A DNA stretch of 64,000 nt from Coniferiporia sulphurascens. Taxonomy: Eukaryota > Basidiomycota > Agaricomycetes > Hymenochaetales > Hymenochaetaceae. The position numbers and the translations under genes were made by a program. The notes beneath the pieces were generated by a model. That model was not told where the DNA came from, did no database searches, and was given only the letters and a program-made list of their open reading frames with translations. Shown in pieces: positions 46,564-58,478 of the stretch (its first letter is position 1; each line of letters opens with the position of its first letter). The DNA lies in NCBI GenBank assembly GCA_002794785.1, contig NBBA01000018.1, positions 1-64,000 on the forward strand, in the 5' to 3' direction.

Positions 46564-46568
46564 ATTTC

Positions 46569-47401
46569 ACAGAACATATGAGGCTTGCTATAACAATAAT
46601 AACGGACTGGCCTCAAGGACAGATGCCGGCATCATGAAGGAAAATTTCTGTACAGGTTGCACTATGGCATTAGCCTTACTACCGCCTCCGATAGGCCGAA
46701 GAACACAAATTATTTTTGTAAACGGCAATTTCCCCGGGCCCGGATCCTAAGTGATGAGGAAGTATGACCGTGTGTAGGCAGTATACATATACAGAACTTG
46801 AAACGCTTCCTCATCGTAGGCCTTTGCCGTCGTTTTTATACTTTCTGGCCGTTGCCTGCATTACCGATGCTTATCCATAAAGGAAGGTAGACGGGGGTGG
46901 ACGCCATCGGCCAGAATCATTATGGGTCTGTGTCCTTCCATTGATCATGAATCCATCGAGGGTTGTTATTGTAGACTTCCCACCGTCACAGAGGCTTTTC
47001 TCGAGAAGGTCCCGCTTCTGTTTTGTATCAGGTGTGCAATGCCGTTTTTCGAGTCAGACACGAGGGTACTTTCTCGCATATCATTCGGTGTAGCATCTTT
47101 CGAGGATGAAGACGAAATGCTCAGCACGGCCCGGAATCCAGGCACGAATTCTTACCTCATCCGGTTATAAGCGGCGAACCGCGGCAGCAGTATTATCAAG
47201 TGCCAAGCTAGTGCCGGATTCGACACGCACTTGTGGCTGGGAGTACAGTACATGGGGTTCGCATTTAAGCACACAACAGCCTTAATTATCCATCCTAGTA
47301 CGTACAGGTAATTTACAGCCTCTGCTTTTTTTCTCTGGTACTAGAAGTAAATTGATGAAAGCTATAAATATGGCACCTTTGCCTACTTAAGATATTCCCT
47401 A
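46569..47401. other. Intergenic, no supported gene
   Basis: An 82-codon plus-strand frame at 46922-47170 (MGLCPSIDHESIEGCYC) is the longest. I do not recognise it and could not extend it. No continuation of the P450 relic was found here. Confidence 0.4.
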
Positions 47402-49062
47402 CTAGGAGAATTCTATGCCGCTCAGCGTCCTTACTCTGTAACTAGTTCCTTCGTTGACACCCTTTTCTCCCGCCTCTTTCAAATGGACCAGTAGGCGACT
47501 CCCTAGAACGCAAAGCAGACTAGGGCTTCCCATGATTCCCAAAATGACTTTCGCTACGACTTGTGGGTTAGAGGTGGTATCCGATATGATCATTCCAACG
47601 TTGCAAAATATTGCCCTGTGGTCAAGTTCAGCGACTGTTACTGTCGTGTTTTAATGAGACGTATACTGACAAGGCAAAGTAGACGGCTTGGTCCACAACA
47701 AGAACTTTCACAAGATTAAAGCCGCTGAACCCTTCAGACGCAGTCCAGAAACTCGCTGCCTTGTAAAGGGCGAGAATCATCAAAAGAAGTTCATACGCCA
47801 GTGGGATTGACCTTGTTTTCAAGTAAGGACACAAGTGATTTCGAGGGCAGAATAATAGTACTGACCAAGAAAACCCGAAAAATATCGGCTGTACAGACCT
47901 GATTGATTGGCATACGGTGGTTCCCGGTGCGAGTTCCCCTAGAGCGGCTGAACTCCCAGATCAATGGGCCACCCATCGGCTTGCTGAGATGAACACGAAT
48001 ACTCACTGCCGTTGAAAATCTGAACGTATGCCAGTATGGCAAACATGGCGGCTACTTCCATGGCGAAGAGGATTCTGAGAACCGTGGCCAATGCCTTATC
48101 TGTAGACGGTGAGCCGCTTTATCAGACACACGAAGTTATTTAAACGCACCTTGCGAGAATAACGCCAAGACTCTCATCGTAAGTATGTCTGGAAGAGAAG
48201 CGTTAGAACCGAAGAATTGTATCCTTTAGTATTTTCTTACAGTCGATCAGGTTTATGGTTATCCAATCTAAGTTCGGTAAGCGACGAATGACTGAGAGGG
48301 ATGATCAGAAGAGACTTACTAGCTGCAACGGCGGTCAGAAGTGTAAAGGCACCTGTTTCTCACCGCCAAGTCAGGATCAATGGAATATATCACGGCTTTT
48401 AAGAATTCTTACACCTGGATGTAAACTTCTATTAATTGCGGTGCAACAGAACATTAACATCCACTCACAGTCTGTCATCGACATGAAAAGTGTTGTCTGT
48501 AAGGAAAACGAGCCACGTTCAGAATGAACCAGGTTTAGCCCCTTAATAGCTCTGACTTACACCAGAGGTACACGATAGCCGAAAAGACCCCAACAAAGCG
48601 ATTCTGTAAGGAATGATCGCAGTCTATCAGCGTCCACGTTTTTGGCGATCTTTGAACCGCTATTGCTCACCGCAAAATATATCAGACTGACAGAGCTGAG
48701 TGGGTTACTCTACAGTCGCATACATAGCATAAGCTTTGTTGACTTCGGAGCCAACGAGAAGTAACTCCAACTCACCCAGAAGTATTTAACCTACACAATA
48801 TAGTCCGTGGAGATTAACAGACACAGTCGCGGATGGATAAAGAAACACGCACCTCCTTATCCAGAGTTGTGACTGTTAAAATTGGAGGATCTACGTCAAC
48901 ACCAAATGACGATGCTCAGGCGGGGGAGAAGAACCCACTACTGTCGTAGACCAGGACGGTCACGATAGCGGATTGAAAATATTCTCCGTAGCGTAACTCG
49001 GAGTACACAGTTGGTACTACACTAGGAGGGATGAGATTGACCACAGAGCGAGTATCAAACAT
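47402..49062 (-). CDS. DUF6533-type multi-pass membrane protein
   Basis: A basidiomycete membrane protein with an N-terminal DUF6533 domain, function unknown. The start at 49062 gives MFDTRSVVNLIPPS, then YGEYFQSAIVTVLVYD joined across an intron to TVTTLDKE, matching the family pattern Y-x-x-x-A...LLYDY..TLxxEV. Later exons encode FVGVFSAIVYLW (48560-48600), MRVLALFSQ joined to ALATVLRILFAMEVAAMFAI (48030-48190), and FNLVKVLVVDQAVYFALSVY (47660-47720). The last exon gives GSPSLLCVLGSRLLVHLKE and ends at the stop 47402. Several helices are evident. Splice sites in the middle third (48250-48540) are not resolved. It lies beyond the copia element, away from the main P450 array. Confidence 0.65.
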
Positions 49063-50329
49063 AGTGGCAAGGCGGGTGCGACGAGCAAGACTCGAGAGAG
49101 GCCAGGATCTGTCGATTCAATCGCTTCGCAAAACGGGTGAATATGCTAGGATGAGCGGCACATCGGATGAAGAAACCTCTATATATCTCTGGATGTCCCA
49201 AAAATAACAAAGTTCTTCTGGCGTGACGCGCTGGACGGATCACATCGCACCGTGTGTTCACAGCATTCTGATGCGGGAGGCCATTGTCCATCGTGTACTC
49301 AGGAGGAATCGGAAATGGGAGATGAATTGATGCCAAAGATAAGGAAGCCCCTTGGGAGCGCGCTTCTCGCCTTCTTGTTTTCTTCCCGTAGATCCCAACA
49401 AATTCGTATAACCCAGCTTATAAACTTTAGCGCAGGCGGTAACTCGAGCAGTATTCTTCCAATGGTTGTTGCGTTCAGTCCTATGAAGCTGCAGCTCAAG
49501 CGTTTGTCAAAGCCTTCTCGACCGTACCAGGTCGAAGGTTGTCCCGATCAACAGGGGGGATCGTCGATGTAACACACAGATGTGGTCCTGACAGCGAACG
49601 AGAGGATTGAAACACTTTCGTTGGTTCTCCCGTTGATACATAGAAGAGAATACCAGAGTAGGCGTTTGAGCATGAGAGTAGTGTATTATGACCATCTTTC
49701 GGATAAATGTTGTATAGACCGGAGTTCCGAAGCGCTTCAGCCACATATGTAGTTTGGTTACATTACGCACAGTTTCTCTGGCACACCTTCGTTTGTTGGC
49801 TCGACGATGCAGACTATGCTTTGAGAACTGAGAACAATCATCATTTGCTGTGCACAATAACGAGCAGTATCTCCTGTCAGAGATCACGTTCAACTTCTGC
49901 GGAGCGTTCCTGTTCCTGGCGAGCATCAGCGCGAAGACTCAAGTTGCGCTTCTCCGGCGTAAATTGGCTGCAGATTAGATCACTTTCGCAGTTCGGATAT
50001 CCTCTCGGACCGGGATGTGTGTGGACGTTCGTTCGCAGGCCACCAATAAGATTATAAATCTGGATGAAGTGCGACCGAAACGCGGGTCGTCTAAGCCATC
50101 ACAGCTTCACGGCAATTATTGACATTGATCCACCACTGTGGAGGTAATATCCGGCGATCACGAGAATGCTATGAACGCTCTTACGAGTCCGGAGGCGCGG
50201 TTCTCGCAATGATCGCAATTAGAGAGCGAAAATTTTCTTGGTGATCATCTGTGAGATACCCGCAGGTCAGGCTGCGCGGGGTGTCTCCCAGAAAGGGCAG
50301 AGGACGGATTTTCCGAGTAGCTCATGGCG
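49063..50329. other. Intergenic, no supported gene
   Basis: Overlapping frames of 60-140 codons exist on both strands without recognisable motifs or consistent splice partners. Confidence 0.35.
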
Positions 50330-50756
50330 TTAGTGGGGGATGCACTGGCGGAGTTGATAGATTTGTATCATCTTGGCGTCGGAGATGTGGTCGGTGCCGG
50401 TGATGCTGATACTGTATATTTCCTCGAACAAAAGCGAGGCCGATAGGACGGGGAAGGGCAAACGCAAAACCCCGGTAAGACAGTGCATCCTTGGGGTGAG
50501 GCGTGTTTATGCCAGGTAAAAACCCTGCTGCAGGAAGAAGTCCTCGTGTACTGTTTCTCTGTCAACGCACCATTCCGTAAAGCAGCTCGATAATAACCGT
50601 CGGCGTAGGCAATGCGGGGCGGGTAGGCGATATCGCCGTCGCCGTCGATGGGTACGAGTCGGTCGATCGCGGGGTGTCGGACGTTGACAATGGAAAACAC
50701 GCCGCGTGGTGATCGAAGCGGGTGCTGGGCTTTGCAGCCGCTCAACGCGAGCTCGG
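50330..50756 (-). CDS. Hypothetical protein, two partial exons
   Basis: On the minus strand a coding-like segment reads LSGCKAQHPLRSPRG, then HPAIDRLVPIDGDGDIAYPP and RIAYADGYYRAAL (about 50570-50756). A second segment in another frame reads ISITGTDHISDAKMIQIYQL before a stop at 50330-50332. An intron between them seems likely, but I could not fix its ends, and the N-terminus is not defined. Composition is similar to the GC-rich genes downstream. Function not recognised. Confidence 0.35.
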
Positions 50757-51186
50757 GCGGTGCTTCAAGGGGCGGCCGCCTAATCTACTTTTAAATTTTT
50801 ATTTTTTACATGTGTGATATTTGCAAATCGAAAGAACCAGTTCAATAAAACAAGTTCGTCGATGATTCGACTACTCTAAAGTCTGCAGCTGGATGACTGT
50901 ACTCAACTCAGAGGCCTGCTCCGTCCACGCGCATTATTTCCGTCCCTTTTTCACAATCAAAATAACACTGCCAATTCCCCTAGGGACTGAAATTGAATAT
51001 CTCACTAGCCGCTTCAGGGTAATTGAAGAAGTGTCAAGTATTCCACACACGTGGCGAAAAAAAGCGATTTTCGTCATGGTTGAGGCACACACGCGGTCCC
51101 TCTAAGCGCTGCTCGGACGCGAGTTCTACCAACAGAGGGTGAAACTCCCGCTATCGACCCTGGTCTCTACTACGCAAATCCATCCC

Positions 51187-53687
51187 TCACTTCAAACACA
51201 GGAACAGCAGCCCCTGCTTCGTGCGCTCGACCGTCTCTTCCAGCGTCCGCGCGTCCGCCGAGGTCCACCGCACCTCCACAGGGAGCTGCGGCGCGACTCC
51301 GGCACCCGCGCTTTCGCCCGCCCTCGCCCCTGTCCCTGCGGCGCGCAACGCATTCTCGAACGCAGCGCGCCGCGCCTGCAGTGCGCTCATCCCGCGTGGA
51401 TCGCTGTGCCCCGTGAAGACTACCAGCGCGGTGCGTGGGGGGAGCGACGCGTGCACGAGTGCGAGGTGGGAGTTGAGTGTGTTGAATGCTGTCGCGGTCT
51501 CCTCCGGGTCGGGAGCTGGCGCACCGCCACTGCCGCCACCGCCGCCGCCGCCGCCCCGCTGCTGCAGCCACCCCTGCGCCTCTGCGAGTCCGCTGAGACG
51601 CGCCCAGACAAAGTCGCACTCGTCGACGCACTGCAGGACGCCCTGGACGACCTCCGCGTCACTCGCGCACGCCAGCGTGCGGTCGGCGCTTGCGCCGGGT
51701 GCGTGCCATGTGGAAGGGTTCCCGCGGTCGACGAGCGCGGTGCGCAGGCGCGCGCCCTCGCCTGTGCCGGGGTCGCCCGACGCGCTTCCGCGCACGGAGC
51801 GGCGAAGACGCTCCCAGACGCTCTCGCTCTCCGTAGCGGAGCGGTATTCACCGAACCCGGGCCCCCCGGCGGCCTTGCGGCGAAGGAGCTCCGCGCACGC
51901 GAGCGCGTCCTCGCGCGGGTCGTGTCCCCCGCCCGGACGGTGCTGGATCTCGCGGCCGCACCATTTCTGGGTGAGCCAGGCGAGCCCTGGTTTGCGCGGA
52001 CGGCCGCGCGGGTGGTGGAAGAGGAGAGCTGTGTCTGCGATGCGTGGGTGTGCGAGTCGGAGCGCGCGGAGGTCGTTTTCGAGCGAGTGGCCGAGGAGGA
52101 TGGGGGTGCGGCCTGTGCGGGCTCGGGAGGCGGTGAGTATGGAGACGAGGGCGAGGCGTGCGGAGGCGAGAGGGGTCGTGACGGGTCGTAGCATTTCTTC
52201 GGTTATACCGGACCATCTGTACGCGTGTGCTCGGATTAGTGGGGGAAACGGGGGATGGAGGGGACGTACTGAGTGAGGTAGTCCGTGATGGGTTTGGGCG
52301 GCTTGACGAGCTCGTCGAGCAGGATCTCTCCGGTGGCGTACGCAACGACGCATAGACGCGTGAGGGCCTTGCCGTCTTCTGTCAGGCACATCTCGCAGTC
52401 GGCAGCGAATACCTCTACCGGGACCGCGTTGTCGCCCTCGTCTGCGTTTGCGCCGCCCTGCTTCGGTTCTAGCTCGGGTTCTGGCTCGGGTGTCTCCTCC
52501 CAGTCGACGCCGTCGTGGCTGGGACCTTCAGACGCGTCGCACATGTAAGAGGGCAGCGGGTACTCGTTCTCGCGCATCTGGGCAGGGGTGAGCACGTAAC
52601 TCAGAAGGTCGGCCGGGTCCGTGTTTTTGCCTTTACTCGCTGCGGGGCCGAACAGGTTCAGTCAGTCAATACGTCTAGAGGGCTAAGTACGGAGGTGTGT
52701 ACCTTTGGCAGAGGCGGCTGCGCGCCTGCGGCGCTCTTCGGGAGGGACCGGGCCGTTGAAGAACGCACTGAGGACGCTGTGCATGCGCTGCGCGTCGCCG
52801 GGTGCGCGCGTTGGACATGCGTGGCTGAAGGTGCGCGCGAGGAAGGGCAGCTTGGTGGAGGGTGCGGCAGATTCGGGCTTGACGTTGGGAATGATCTCGC
52901 GCGTGCCGCCGAACAGTGTTTTCACGACGACAGGAGCGGGCGTGGGTGTGGGCGCGGAGCTAGAGCTTGGGTCGCACGGGAGGGGGATGGAGACGGGGAG
53001 GTTCGGGTTTACGGTTGCGCTAGCGGGGTGGAGGTCGATGGCGAGGTGCTCGGGGAGGACGCCGGGGACGAAGAGGACGACGACTTTTTTAATGGCGAGT
53101 CTGTTCTGCGCGGGGTCAGCGTAGTCGCAGTTTGTATATGGGATCTAGACGCACTGCTACTTTTAGCCAAGGCTGCGGACCTGCCTCGCCCAGGAGATGG
53201 AGAACGAGCTCGCGGATGTCCTACAAGGTTGGGTCAGTAGCGCGACGTGGGGTGTATGGGGCACGGCTCACGGCAATTGCGATTGCGTCTTTTCGCTTGA
53301 CAATGTCGCTGTTCGCGTAGAAGAAGCGGGGGGGCGAGTCCTGTAAAAGAGTAAGAGCCGAGGAGGAGGAGAGTAGAGGGCACGCACGTCGAGGCGGTCG
53401 TCTGTCTTGCGAGCCTTTTTGGCTTTGCGCTTTTCCACCTTCTCCCATCCGTCGTCGTTCTGGAGGAGACTCGCGAACGGGTTAGGCTGCTGCGGCTTGG
53501 CAGGCAGTGCGTGGACGACTGGACTCGAATGCGCGTCAGACAAGCATACACGGTCGAGAGAGAAGAACTGACGGTGTTTTGCAGCGCTGGACTTGGGGAC
53601 TGTTTCCCACTCGTCCGCGTCGTCTGCGCCCATCGCCTTTAGTTTCTTGCTGGGCTGTTGGGGGACGGAGGCAGAGACGCGCTTCAT
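51187..53687 (-). CDS. REX1: RNA exonuclease of the REX1 family
   Basis: A 743-residue DEDDh 3'-5' exonuclease; yeast Rex1p trims 5S rRNA, 5.8S precursors and tRNA 3' ends in the nucleus. Exons in gene order: 53388-53687, 53272-53340, 53161-53220, 52703-53105, 52270-52639, 51187-52216 (2232 nt). The N-terminus is Lys-rich (KVEKRKAKKARK, near 85-100), a likely nuclear or nucleolar signal. Exo I is FAADCEMCLTEDGKALTRL (about residue 357), followed by the family signature DYLTQ joined to WSGITEEMLRPV. Exo II is LLGHSLENDLRAL. Exo III is HDPREDALACAELL (about 498) with the catalytic His and Asp. A Gly run (GGGGGGGGG) lies in the tail. It shares a 143-base divergent promoter region with the P450 at 53831. 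Called from family motifs, strongly supported. Confidence 0.92.
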
Positions 53688-53830
53688 GGCTGTTGTACTG
53701 TGGACTGCGCGGGACTGCGCTGCGATGTTTTGGAGAGTGATTAGGTAAGCGGCGATCCGCTGTTTAGCTCTTAATAAACAAGTCCGTCTGCCACCCGGTC
53801 CCGTTCGCCAGCTCACTTTCCTCCTCTCCC
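53688..53830. promoter_or_regulatory. Divergent promoter region, REX1 and P450
   Basis: Only 143 bases separate the two start codons, so both promoters must lie here. A TTAATAAA stretch near 53770 is the only TATA-like sequence. Pyrimidine-rich DNA precedes the P450 start. Confidence 0.5.
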
Positions 53831-56081
53831 ATGCTCCTCTACGCTGCAGACGCCCTCCTCGCCGCCCTCGGCCTCTTCCTCCTCAGGCGCATCCTCACCC
53901 GCACATCCACCCCCCGTCTACCCCTTCCTCCAGGCCCGCCACCCGCCCCGCTCATAGGAAACCTCCTCGACGTCCCCACCGGACACGCATGGCTCCGCTG
54001 GGCTGACCATGCCCTCCGCTTCGGCCCCCTATCCCGCCTCTCTATATTCGGCACCCATCTCGTCGTCCTTCACGATCCCAATGCTGCCGCCGCTCTCTTC
54101 GAAAGTCGCTCCGCCGTGTTCAGTGACCGCCCCCGCGTCGTCTTTGGGGGAGAAATGTGTGGCTGGGCCAATACACTCGCCCTTCAACGCTATGGAGACG
54201 ACTTCCGCTTCTTCAGGAAAGAGCTTCACCAGGTATATATCCTTTTTCTCTCATTTTAGCCCTCTTCCTGCCGCTCCACCTTCCAGGCGCCCTTCTATCC
54301 ATTTACTCTCGTATATGCGATCCGATCGGTCCCATGAATTTCCTTCGCGTCGCGTCGCGCTCATTCTATATTTACATTTCCTTTTCTCATCGCTTTCCAT
54401 ATAGGTCATCGGGACCCAGGTCGCAATGTCCAAGTTTCATCCTCTTATCGAGGTCGAGGCACGCCGCTTCCTTCTCCGCGTCCTCGCCGACAAATTCGCC
54501 CTCTTGAAGCATGTTCAGACGTGCGCCCATTTCTTTCTTTTGCGCGCTCTCCCCCGGCTATCCCCGGAAGATCTCGCTGCTTAAATGATGACATCCTGCT
54601 GACTAAATGCACAATACTAGTTCCGCCGGTGCGATCATTCTGCGCATTGCATACGGGTACACCATCGACCCGACCGGCCACGACCCCCTCATCGCACTTG
54701 CCGATGAAGGCATTGCGCAAATTAGCATGGCCGCACAGCCCGGAGCTTTCATCGTAGACATCTTGCCTTTCTGTATGCCGTTCCTGGTTTAGGTTGTTCT
54801 ATACTCGATCTGACCAGTCCGTAAACAGTGCGACACATCCCAGAGTGGGTCCCTGGCGCAGGCTTCCAGAAAACCGCGCGCCGCTTCCGCGCGACCGTTA
54901 CAGAGCTCGTCGAAAAACCGTTCGCATTCGTGCGGCAGCAGATGGTGCGTGCATGCCGCTATATTCATAAAACTGCGAAACTTATTTGGGTAACAGGCTG
55001 CTGGGACCGCTGCCCCCTCATACGTCTCAGCCCTTCTTGAAAAGTTTGATCCCGAAGGTCGAGGTGTGCTCTCCCCAGAGGAGGAGCACGTCGTCAAATG
55101 GTCCGCATCGAGTCTATATACTGGCGGCGCCGATACGGTGCGTGCTCCTCACCATTTGTCTAACGTTCGCCTATAAGCAACTTGCACAGACCGTCTCGGC
55201 AATACAATCGTTCTTTCTGGCGATGGTGATGCATCCTCACGTCCTTGAGCGCGCGCAGGCCGAGGTTGATCTGGTTACTGGCGGTCCTGGCGTACGCCTC
55301 CCCACTTTCGCAGACCGCTCGCGCCTGCCTTATGTAAACGCGCTCGTGCAGGAAGTGCTACGCTGGGCCCCGATTGCTCCGATGGGTGAGTAAGAGCGTT
55401 TCGGTCCGAACCGAGTTGCTTATTTGAACACTAGGCCTACCACACGTGAATACCGAGGAGGTTCACTACGAGGGCTATCGTATTCCGAAAGGTGCAATCG
55501 TCATGCCGAACATATGGTACGCCCGTTTCTTGCCTACCTGGATCCGCAGCTCGGTTCCTGATCGCTGGTTCCTGATTTGCGTCACAGGCAATACGCTCAT
55601 GACCCCGCTGTGTACGACTCCCCTTTTGACTTCCGGCCAGAGCGCTTCTTGGGCTGTGATCACGCGCCCACATCACCTGGAACGAAGGCGAATAAAGCTG
55701 CGGCCGCGGGCGGTCCCGAGCGTGATGTGCGCGACTACGTGTTCGGCTTTGGACGACGCGCATGCCCCGGGAAGGAGCTCGCGGACGCGAGCCTGTTCAT
55801 GTTCATCGCTACAAGCCTTGCAGCACTCGACCTGCGCGTGCCTGTCGGTGCGGAGACGCCTTGTTGTGTGTATTCGCCGGGAACTATCACGTGCGTTTCC
55901 CAGTTATTTTTGAAAAATCTTACATCCGACGATTGTGTGCTGTAGACATCCCGAGCCGTTCGCAATTGATGCGGTGCCTCGCTCTCCCGCTGTGGCCGCA
56001 CTGGTGCGAGCCGTTGAGGCGGAGCACCCATGGGATACAAATGATGCGGAACACCTCGTGCATCTTGATTGGCGCCACTAA
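53831..56081 (+). CDS. Cytochrome P450, diverged member outside the array
   Basis: A 547-residue P450 with an N-terminal anchor (LLAALGLFLL). Nine exons: 53831-54232, 54405-54520, 54621-54772, 54829-54944, 54997-55137, 55190-55385, 55435-55516, 55588-55890, 55946-56081 (1644 nt). Motifs: LPLPPGPPPAPLIGNLLDVP, VFGGEM, SAGAIILRIAYGYTIDPTG, RHIPEWVPGAGF, GGADT, ExxR as EVLR, PERFLG, and FGFGRRACPGKELA with Cys near 460. A GC-rich insert rich in Ala, Lys and Gly (APTSPGTKANKAAAAGG) lies between PERF and the haem loop, a place where the array members have only ENAEPDP. Most introns correspond to those of the array, showing common ancestry, but sequence and GC content differ clearly. Substrate unknown. 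Confidence 0.92.
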
Positions 56082-57422
56082 TACCCGTGGAAGCAGTCGG
56101 GGTAAAAGAGCACGAAAAAGTGAAGGCAGAACCCATTCCATTTTTAATCCGTCTTTCTTAATGATAATTATTAGACGCCGCCTATGGCGTCCGCGCGAAT
56201 TGACTTGTAGCTAGACACCGTGTATCCTACTAGCGAAATATGTGTTTTTGTAATTCTCCTTTGAATGTGCGCAGTGAAGTTTGTAAGCGTGCCGGTGATT
56301 ATTCCCGTTTCTTAGGGCCACCTCATCAAAATTTGCTTCCGTGAAAGCCAATCTCAGTCTTTTTTTGCACACATGCATTAGATGCTGCAAGGCTCTTACG
56401 GCATCCAGTGCTCTGCATGAATGGCGAAAGTATTTTGACAAATGTGGCTATTGGTCACAGCAGCCACAACACGGGCCCTTGAACACTTCATAACGTCAAT
56501 CATCGCCGATCACCTTTAGACGTTTTTGGAAGCTATACCATGTTTGTCAACGGCGGACCCGGCCACTCGAGATCAAAGAATTCGATGTGGCACGGAAAAC
56601 TGTATTTATACTAGGGAGAGCGAGCGGGTGGTAGAAGGAAAGAAATTGAATTTGGAGATGTGGATGTTCGGGGCGTTGATTCCCTCTTTTCGTTTTCGTT
56701 TGATTCTTGATCAAAGCTACAGCTGCAACTTGAAGGGAGGGCTCTACGGAAAGTGCTTTATAAGAGGTTACGTTTGACCGAAGAATTGCAATAATAGTGT
56801 TAGGCTTAGTTTCAGTCGGATGGGTAACATGCGTTCTCTCAGGCTGGAGTTTACGCTCTTTTGCTTTTGTAGGTCCAATTATGTATCTGAGAAATGGAAT
56901 TTCCCAAAGTTGGAATGCAGGTAGCTGTGGGCCTCGGAAGGGTACATACGTGGCTTAGTATGCAGTCTCCAAGTATAATTTGTGGCTGTGTTTCTTGAAC
57001 GAGAAAGAGATACTATTGGAACCGTCACGCAGGGGGGTCAACTCGCTCGGCTAGCGGGTCAGGTATTAAGCGTGGGCATTCGACTGATGGTAATTGTTTT
57101 TTTTGGGATACTGGTGCGGAGTCTCCGGAGTCCGCAGCGGCGTCTGGAAAACTGTTGTAGGAAATCCGTGATGTGGACTCGGAGGTATAAAATACAACTG
57201 TTATTTAATATGGTATTTACACATGTGTACATACAATATGTCGCAATCCGCGCCTTTAGACACACGGCGATATGTAATTACAGTACAACGATGCTGACAT
57301 CCGCCTGGAAAGGATGCGCAATTAGCAGGAACTCCATGCATTTCGCAGGGGGTATGGCCGAGATCCAGATGCTGAGCATCCTCGAGAAAGAACTGGGGGA
57401 GTCCTTCCACACGCTCTATGCA
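56082..57422. other. Intergenic, no supported gene
   Basis: Several short frames, including a 205-codon plus-strand frame at 56982-57599 that runs antisense into the membrane-protein gene. None has recognisable motifs. Confidence 0.4.
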
Positions 57423-58478
57423 TTAGGAAGCACGCAACCAGACCAAACAACCCACCCCACACATCGCGAGCATTGCATACAAAAACGAGAGCGTTGCTGC
57501 CAGCGCGACAGCAAGCGTCTGCTCCGCCCAAACGAAGACGAGCAGCGCGATCAGGAGGGCCTCTGCGGCGAACATCAACGGGCACAGGATGACGAGTAGT
57601 ACGGAGATCTCGATCGCTCCGTCCTTGCGCAGCTTCCGTTGGATCATGCCCAGCCCCTCAGGGAGGTTTGTGGATACCGACGCGGAGGAGGAATCCCTGC
57701 CTCCGGAGTCGTCAGACTCGGACTCGGATATACTTCGCGCGGACGTCCCAGAGGAGGAGAGGCTGTCTATGGATCGGTGTCCCAGCTCGAGCGAGCTCGG
57801 AGAGCGCTCAGCATCGTTAAAGCTCGTCCGGAGGAAGGCCCAAAGTCCAAGAGCTCCGAGCGCGATCGCGTCGAATAGAGAGAAGATGATGGTCATGTAG
57901 CAGAATGCGTAGATTACGCTGTCGCTGGTTTTTGGCCCTGCGCCTGCTGGCCGGTCGCCGACTGTGTCGTGTACGAGTGAGATGAAAGCAACCGTGAGCG
58001 ATGCGAGGAAGACGGACTAGCGTTGTTTAAGTGTGTAGGTTTCCCCATGAGGATACGCATTGCAATGTTGTTGAGAGCGTGTGTAGCAGTGTGGAGAAAA
58101 GATACTCACAACCACTGCGAGGGAGGCGAATCCCTGGTTCGTGTAGTTTGCCTTTTCGCTCTCCTTTGCGCTCCGTCCCTCACGTACTTGGAACGAGACC
58201 ATCGCATCAAGGTGTCCGGCGATCACCCGGAGGTACTCGACATCGCCTGGTCCAATTTACGCAAAAGTAGGTTCGTCAGCGGCAGTCCGCAGCGAGCCAT
58301 TGAACATACTTTTGTTTGCTTTCTCCAACGCGTCTCCTGCAGCGATGGGTGCCCTGTCTGAGGTTCCCGCATCAGAGGGTGGGAGGGGGACAATGGAGGG
58401 ATCCACGAGTTCCGGCGTCTGTCTTTGATGGTCTAATTCTTCAAGCCCGTGATACTCGTGGGTTTGAACAGCGTCCAT
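57423..58478 (-). CDS. Multi-pass membrane protein of unknown function
   Basis: The start at 58478 opens MDAVQTHEYHGLEELDHQRQ, an acidic, Pro-rich N-terminus. A segment EYLRVIAGHLDAMVSFQVRE follows, then NYTNQGFASLAVVV joined by a clear intron (58017-58111) to SVFLASLTVAFISLVH. Two more hydrophobic stretches are YAFCYMTIIFSLFDAIALGA and ISVLLVILCPLMFAAEALL, then LLVFVWAEQTLAVALAATL. A Ser-rich loop (SSSGTSARSISESESDDSGG) separates the central helices. About five helices in all. The join between the first segment and the second (58190-58265) is uncertain because a TAA follows the GTAAAT there. No family recognised. Confidence 0.65.

Noticed and set aside
51139..52276. Plus-strand frames of about 350 codons
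   Set aside because: They are antisense shadows of the GC-rich REX1 last exon, whose minus-strand frame carries the exonuclease motifs.
56982..57599. 205-codon plus-strand frame
   Set aside because: Its 3' part is antisense to the membrane-protein gene ending at 57423, and its translation shows no conserved motif.
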